This document shows positions 6,609 through 10,623 of a stretch of 10,623 nt of DNA, in pieces; the first letter of the stretch is position 1; every line of letters starts with the position of its first letter. Source of the DNA: Caryophanales bacterium UBA5732 (GTDB lineage Bacteria > Bacillota_I > Bacilli_A > Izemoplasmatales > Hujiaoplasmataceae); assembly GCA_002419445.1 (NCBI GenBank), contig DIGC01000074.1:1-10623 (forward strand). The letters are read 5' to 3'. The translations under genes and the position numbers were made by a program. A model generated the notes under the pieces. The model was given only the letters and a program-made list of their open reading frames with translations. It had not been told where the DNA came from and did no database searches.

Positions 6609-7049
6609 ATGAGTACATATGACGATAATATTAAAAAATTAACTCCTTTGCAATATAAGGTTACGCAAGAGAAAGGTACAGAAAAACCTTTTGATAATGA
6701 ATATAATAATGAGTTTCGCGAAGGAATTTATGTCGATATAGTCTCAAAGGAAGTGTTATTTTCTTCAAAGGATAAATTTAACGCTCATTGTGGATGGCCA
6801 TCATTTATCAAGCCTATTAATCAAAATGAAATTGTAAAAAAAACCGACATTTCGTTTGGAATGATTCGCACTGAAGTAAGATCTAAATCCGCTAATAGTC
6901 ATCTAGGACACGTTTTTGATGACGGACCAAACGGCAGTTTACGATATTGCATTAATTCAGCGGCTTTGGAATTCATTCCTAAAGCAGAAATGAAAATGAG
7001 AGGGTATGAATCCTACTTATATCTGTTTGAAGACGATAATAATGGATGA
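6609..7049 (+). CDS. msrB: Peptide-methionine (R)-S-oxide reductase MsrB
   Basis: The 146-residue protein is a single-domain MsrB, which reduces methionine-R-sulfoxide in proteins, usually with thioredoxin. The catalytic cysteine is Cys114 in RYCINSAAL. Cys61 in HCGWPSF is the expected resolving cysteine. HLGHVFDDGP (98-107) supplies the conserved substrate-site histidines. Both zinc-binding CxxC pairs of zinc-type MsrBs are absent: VDIV at 42-45 and RSKSAN at 91-96 stand where they would be. This is therefore the zinc-free form. The N-terminus LTPLQYKVTQEKGTEKPF is typical. The ATG lies 2 bases after the dehydrogenase stop with no strong ribosome binding site, suggesting translational coupling. 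The TGA stop overlaps the next gene's start by 8 bases (ATGGATGA). No MsrA is seen in the window. Confidence 0.96.
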   Translation: MSTYDDNIKKLTPLQYKVTQEKGTEKPFDNEYNNEFREGIYVDIVSKEVLFSSKDKFNAHCGWPSFIKPINQNEIVKKTDISFGMIRTEVRSKSANSHLGHVFDDGPNGSLRYCINSAALEFIPKAEMKMRGYESYLYLFEDDNNG

Positions 7050-7782
7050 AAAAATAAAGAGAAATCGAGAAACAATCAAACCGAAATGGACTGATTTATA
7101 TAAAGTAAACAGCGCTAAAAGACAAGGGCTAGAGCGACCTAAACAGTTTATAGAAGTTGATGATGATACATCCGTTATTAGCCTGGTAAACGAATTTCCT
7201 AATATAAGACAAAAAACCTTAACTGAAGTAATTGCTGGAAGAAGAAGTTTAAGGGAATATGATAGTAAAGGCTTAAGTTTTGAAGAACTTTCGTATTTAT
7301 TATGGGATACTTCAAGGATTGACAGCTATCGTGAAAATGCGGTTTTCCGAACAATACCAACAGCTGGCGCTACTAATTCAATGGAAACTTATGTTTTTGT
7401 AAACTCTGTTGAACAAATTGAATCTGGTATTTATCTTTATTTGCAAAACAGACATAAATTAGCTTTAATAAAGCAAAATGATGGATTAAAAGATATGGTT
7501 AATGATGCTCTACTCAAACAATTAAGAGGTGCTTCCGCTGTGTTCTTTTTTACTTGCATTCCTTCCAGAACTGAGTACAAATATGATTTTTGCGCTCATA
7601 AAATGATTGCTATCGAAGCTGGACATGCTTGTCAAAACGTCTCTCTTAGTTCCGAAGTCATCGATGCAGGAGTTTGTGCAATTTGCGCTTATGATCAAGA
7701 TAAAGTAGACTCAGTTTTGGGAATAGATGGAGTAGAGCACTTCACTATTTATTGTGCTACTGTTGGAAAAAAGAAACATTAA
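7042..7782 (+). CDS. SagB-type nitroreductase-family flavoprotein
   Basis: The 246-residue protein is in the nitroreductase superfamily, nearest to the SagB/ThcOx-type dehydrogenase branch, which uses FMN. RRSLREYDSKGLSFEELSYLLWDT (about 67-90) is the characteristic FMN-binding start of the domain. RTIPTAGATNSMETYVFV (103-120) is the SagB-type P-S/T-A-G-A segment, and IEAGHACQNVSLSSEVIDAGVCAICAY (191-217) is the conserved C-terminal helix and glycine turn. In toxin or thiazole pathways SagB oxidises azolines, but no SagC/SagD cyclodehydratase, precursor peptide or transporter is here. The stand-alone form's substrate is therefore unknown. ATG 7042 was preferred because it overlaps the msrB stop. 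A start at 7006 would add 12 residues encoded within msrB, and its GAGAGGG lies too close to that ATG to serve as a ribosome binding site. Confidence 0.88.
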   Translation: MDEKIKRNRETIKPKWTDLYKVNSAKRQGLERPKQFIEVDDDTSVISLVNEFPNIRQKTLTEVIAGRRSLREYDSKGLSFEELSYLLWDTSRIDSYRENAVFRTIPTAGATNSMETYVFVNSVEQIESGIYLYLQNRHKLALIKQNDGLKDMVNDALLKQLRGASAVFFFTCIPSRTEYKYDFCAHKMIAIEAGHACQNVSLSSEVIDAGVCAICAYDQDKVDSVLGIDGVEHFTIYCATVGKKKH

Positions 7783-7800
7783 AAAGAAAGAAGGCAAGCT

Positions 7801-9087
7801 ATGAAAATCGAAGATGTACAATATAGAACTCTCAAAGAAGTAGAGGCCATGGAGCGGTTCGATTTAAAATCAATGCCAAAACGAGCAAAATGGTATTTGC
7901 AAGTTGTCGCATGGTTATTAAGTATACCAGAAACATATATTCGCCATGTGAAGATTGAAAAAGTAAATATGGATAAAGTCAAAGCCCCTTATGTATTACT
8001 ATGTAATCATAATAGTTTTTTTGATTTTAAAGTAGCAACAAGAGCTTTCTTTCCCAAAAGAGCAAATTATGTAGTTGCGGTAGACGGATTCATCAATCGA
8101 GAAAAATTGATGAGAAATGTTGGCTGTTTAGGTAAAAGAAAATTTGTTTCTGATCCTGCGATTGTCAAACAACTAAGACACACACTTGAAGTTAATAAGT
8201 CTATTGCGGTTATTTATCCTGAAGCTCGTTATTCACTAATAGGTACAACGGCAATTCTTCCAGAAAGTTTAGGAAAATTAATTAAGATGTTCAAATATCC
8301 GGTAGTAACTTTAATTTCTCATGGACATCATTTACACGAACCGGTTTGGAATCTAATCAAGAAGAAAGTACCTGTAAAATCAGTTATGACTTATCTTTTT
8401 TCAAAAGAGGATTTGGAGACTATGCCTCTAGATGAAATAAACAAAAAATTAAAAGAGGCATTCTATTATAATGATTATGAATACCAATACAATAATAAGA
8501 TAAAGGTCAGAGGAGACAATAGAGCGAAGAACCTTCATAAAGTTTTATATCGTTGTCCACATTGTTTAACGGACTATTCAATGAAGAGCGAAAACAATAA
8601 CCTTTACTGTGAAAAATGTAATCATAATTACTTTGTTGATGAATATAGCAAACTCAAAGAAGTGAATGGCGAAACAATCTTTGACTTCATTCCTGATTGG
8701 TTTGAATGGCAAAGAAAAGAGGTTAGAAAAGAAATCGATTCCGGAAACTACAGCATCACTTCTGAAGTCCAAATTGACTCCCTTCCAAATAGCACTGGCT
8801 ACTACTGTTTGGGAGTCGGAAAATTAACTCATAATAAAAACGGATTCTTACTGGAAGCTGATTTACAAGGAGAAAAATTTAGAATTCAAAAACCGGTTTT
8901 AAGTAACCTTGGCGTCCATATTGAATACGATTATTTTGGTAAAGGTGATTGCATTAGTTTTTCGACTAATGATGATACATATTACTTATATCCACTAGAT
9001 CAATCAAAGTCGGTAACTAAGTACCATTTTGCAGTCGAAGAATTATATAAAATTGCAAATGAAAACTCTACTCAAAAATCTGAGTAG
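7801..9087 (+). CDS. PlsC-like lysophospholipid acyltransferase with zinc ribbon
   Basis: The 428-residue protein has an N-terminal PlsC-type acyltransferase domain (about 30-235). It contains the catalytic NHNSFFD (69-75, the HX4D motif with His70 and Asp75), the block FINREKLMRNVGCLGKRKF (97-115), and YPEARYS (139-145) where most relatives have FPEGTRS. The HX4D pair is intact, so transfer of an acyl chain to a lysophospholipid or glycerophosphate is likely. A four-cysteine zinc ribbon follows (Cys252, Cys255, Cys270, Cys273, as CPHC and CEKC), and then a beta-rich C-terminal region (about 290-420) that I cannot name. Firmicutes proteins with the PEAR variant and this zinc ribbon are known but not well characterised. 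There is no clear transmembrane helix; residues 31-48 are amphipathic to hydrophobic and may bind membrane. GAAGG precedes the ATG, 18 bases after the nitroreductase stop. It is the last gene of the operon. Confidence 0.88.
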   Translation: MKIEDVQYRTLKEVEAMERFDLKSMPKRAKWYLQVVAWLLSIPETYIRHVKIEKVNMDKVKAPYVLLCNHNSFFDFKVATRAFFPKRANYVVAVDGFINREKLMRNVGCLGKRKFVSDPAIVKQLRHTLEVNKSIAVIYPEARYSLIGTTAILPESLGKLIKMFKYPVVTLISHGHHLHEPVWNLIKKKVPVKSVMTYLFSKEDLETMPLDEINKKLKEAFYYNDYEYQYNNKIKVRGDNRAKNLHKVLYRCPHCLTDYSMKSENNNLYCEKCNHNYFVDEYSKLKEVNGETIFDFIPDWFEWQRKEVRKEIDSGNYSITSEVQIDSLPNSTGYYCLGVGKLTHNKNGFLLEADLQGEKFRIQKPVLSNLGVHIEYDYFGKGDCISFSTNDDTYYLYPLDQSKSVTKYHFAVEELYKIANENSTQKSE

Positions 9088-9095
9088 AGTTTTTT
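9062..9095. terminator. Shared bidirectional terminator between convergent genes
   Basis: AAAACTCTACTCA (9062-9074) and TGAGTAGAGTTTT (9081-9093) form a 13-bp stem with a 6-base loop, followed by T's to 9095. On the opposite strand the same hairpin ends in TTTT, so it can also stop the gamma-glutamyltransferase transcript. The acyltransferase stop TAG (9085-9087) lies in the 3' arm. The opposing TAA (9094-9096) directly abuts the stem. Confidence 0.9.
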
Positions 9096-10623
9096 AATAG
9101 TAAGCAACATGTCCTTGACATCTTGTCTCGCTTCCAACTAAATAGTGGTTTTCTTTCTTTAAAATGATTTGCCCGTTGCCAAAACCGCCAATTCTTTCTT
9201 CTACAGTGATATTATGGCCACATGAAATCAAGGAATCTGTTATTGATTTAGGAAATAATGGTTCAACAGCAACATTATTTTGACTATCCCATCTAAATCT
9301 AGGAGCGTCCAGCGCAGCTTGGGGATCCATGTTGAAATCAATCATATTCATAAGCACTTGTAAATGACCTTGGGGTTGCATAAATCCTCCCATTACACCA
9401 AACGGTCCAATAGCGTGATTGTTTTTCATTAAGAAACCGGGAATTATGGTGTGATAAGTCTTTTTGTTCGGCATTAAGCAGTTATGATGGTTTGGGTTAA
9501 GCGAAAAAGTATGGCCCCGGTTTTGCATTGAAATACCCGTGTCGTCAATTACAATTCCACTACCAAATCCCATATAGTTACTTTGAATGAATGATACCAT
9601 ATTTCCCATACTGTCAGCGGTAGCTAAATATACGGTACCACTGCTTTTATAGTCAATTGGTTCATGGATTTTTGCGAATTCACCGATTTCATTATATCTT
9701 GTTTTTGCATATTCATCACTTAAAAAATACTTAGGGTTAGCCTTCATAAACATCGGGTCCGTAACATATTTCATAGTATCGGAAAATGCGATTTTTAAAG
9801 CTTCAATTTGTTTGTGAAAAGTTTTATAATCTCTATAATCAAAATCCTGATTTTTTAATATATTTAATGCCATTAAGGCGGTTATGCCTTGACCGTTTGG
9901 TGGTAATTCCAAAATGTCATAGCCTTTGTAGTTAATTTTTAAAGGTTCTACAAATTCAACGTCATAATTTTTTAAATCTTCTTTATCAATGAAACCATTG
10001 TGTTTTTTCATAAAACTATCAATTTTTTCAGCCAAATATCCACTATAAAAACTGTCGCTATTTGTATAGCCAATTTCTTCAAGGGTCTTAGCAATCAATT
10101 CATTCTTGAAAATGTCTCCGGCTTTATAGTATGAATCACCGTTTTTAAAGACCTCAAAGAAGTGTTTATACTCTTCTCCATGATTCATGGTTTCATAAAT
10201 TTTAATAGCATTTTCAAAGTAGTAACCGACGTTATGTCCGATTGCATATCCATCGCGAGCAAGTTTAATTGCTGGTTCCAAAACCTCAATGAGGCTTAGA
10301 TTGCCAAATCTTTCAATTAACCTTGACCAAGCCTTGGGCGCGCCAGGCACGTTAATGGGAATTACGCCATATTTAGGCATAGAATCCAATTTTAAATTTT
10401 TAACTTTTTCTATTGATATGTTTCTAGAACTCCTGCCAGAAGCATTTAGACCATATATTTTATTTTGAAAATATACAATTGCAAAAGCATCACTGCCAAT
10501 ACCGTTACTACAAGGTTCTACCACCGTCAAACAAGCAGCAGTAGCTACTGCTGCATCAACTGCGTTACCACCTTTTTTTAAAATTTCCAATCCCGCTTGC
10601 GCTGCTAAACCTTCAGATGTAGC
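9094..10623 (-). CDS. Gamma-glutamyltransferase-family hydrolase (YwrD-like), partial at right edge
   Basis: The frame runs from TAA at 9094-9096 to the window edge, giving 509 visible residues with the N-terminus missing. The first codons read ATSEGLAAQAGLEILKKGG, which is inside the conserved beginning of the family, so only a short N-terminal stretch is absent. A TTG near 10590 is internal, not a start. Family blocks in order are GGNAVDAAVATAA, VPGAPKAW, ELPPNGQG, the processing and nucleophile site SGTVYLATAD (Thr codon at 9634-9636), NYMGFGSGIV, the YHTIIPGF and GVMGGFMQPQGH blocks, and LDAPRFRW. The family self-cleaves before that threonine, which then acts as nucleophile on gamma-glutamyl or related amide bonds. 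The TVYLA site and MQPQGH fit the YwrD-like branch rather than glutathione-type GGT, whose site reads TTHxxVVD. Glutathione as substrate is therefore not assured. A signal peptide cannot be judged because the start is outside the window. Confidence 0.92.
   Translation of the reverse strand, partial: ATSEGLAAQAGLEILKKGGNAVDAAVATAACLTVVEPCSNGIGSDAFAIVYFQNKIYGLNASGRSSRNISIEKVKNLKLDSMPKYGVIPINVPGAPKAWSRLIERFGNLSLIEVLEPAIKLARDGYAIGHNVGYYFENAIKIYETMNHGEEYKHFFEVFKNGDSYYKAGDIFKNELIAKTLEEIGYTNSDSFYSGYLAEKIDSFMKKHNGFIDKEDLKNYDVEFVEPLKINYKGYDILELPPNGQGITALMALNILKNQDFDYRDYKTFHKQIEALKIAFSDTMKYVTDPMFMKANPKYFLSDEYAKTRYNEIGEFAKIHEPIDYKSSGTVYLATADSMGNMVSFIQSNYMGFGSGIVIDDTGISMQNRGHTFSLNPNHHNCLMPNKKTYHTIIPGFLMKNNHAIGPFGVMGGFMQPQGHLQVLMNMIDFNMDPQAALDAPRFRWDSQNNVAVEPLFPKSITDSLISCGHNITVEERIGGFGNGQIILKKENHYLVGSETRCQGHVAYY

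Noticed and set aside
7006..7041. Upstream start for the nitroreductase
   Set aside because: The extra residues are out-of-frame msrB sequence. The overlapping ATGGATGA junction at 7042 is the typical coupled start.
7042..7782. Part of a thiazole/oxazole-modified microcin cluster
   Set aside because: No cyclodehydratase, precursor peptide, protease or transporter gene is present, and the operon partners are MsrB, a dehydrogenase and an acyltransferase.

Overview
The window is AT-rich, roughly one third G+C by eye, with strong AGGAG-type ribosome binding sites, TATAAT -10 boxes and classical hairpin-plus-T-run terminators. Together with the gene families, this points to a low-GC Firmicutes or an Acholeplasma/Izemoplasma-like relative. 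The standard code fits. All tryptophans in the intact genes are TGG, and a TGA ends the msrB gene inside an 8-base overlap with the next gene. The exact lineage cannot be fixed from this sequence alone.

Layout from left to right. (1) 1-699, minus: a membrane protein with a TrkA-C (RCK_C) domain, cut by the left edge. It diverges from (2) 870-1478, plus: ribosomal protein bL25/general stress protein Ctc, with its own promoter and terminator. (3) 1521-2694, minus: a decayed gene for a secreted or membrane-anchored endonuclease I, carrying one frameshift and two in-frame stops. (4) 2768-3946, minus: an AraC-family regulator with an ideal -35/-10 promoter and a terminator that contains its stop codon. 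(5) 4095-5330, minus: an M29 metallo-aminopeptidase, also a single-gene unit. (6) 5503-9087, plus: a tightly packed four-gene operon of a lactate/malate-type (Ldh family) oxidoreductase, methionine sulfoxide reductase B, a SagB-type nitroreductase, and a lysophospholipid acyltransferase carrying a zinc ribbon. It has one promoter at the left and one terminator at the right. (7) 9094-10623, minus: a gamma-glutamyltransferase-family hydrolase converging on that operon and sharing its terminator; its N-terminus lies beyond the right edge.

Most units are independent housekeeping or peptide-metabolism genes. The four-gene operon is the only clear multi-gene unit. It combines an NAD(P)-dependent dehydrogenase, protein methionine repair, a flavin oxidoreductase and membrane lipid acylation, so a redox or stress link is possible but is inference. 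I found no RNA gene, CRISPR array, transposase, integrase or phage gene. No gene-free stretch exceeds 300 bases; the longest are the two divergent promoter regions (700-869 and 5331-5502) and the AraC upstream region (3947-4094).

The strongest unexpected observation is the endonuclease I pseudogene, which can be rebuilt into a protein of about 390 residues. I do not see convincing evidence for a wholly new biological system.
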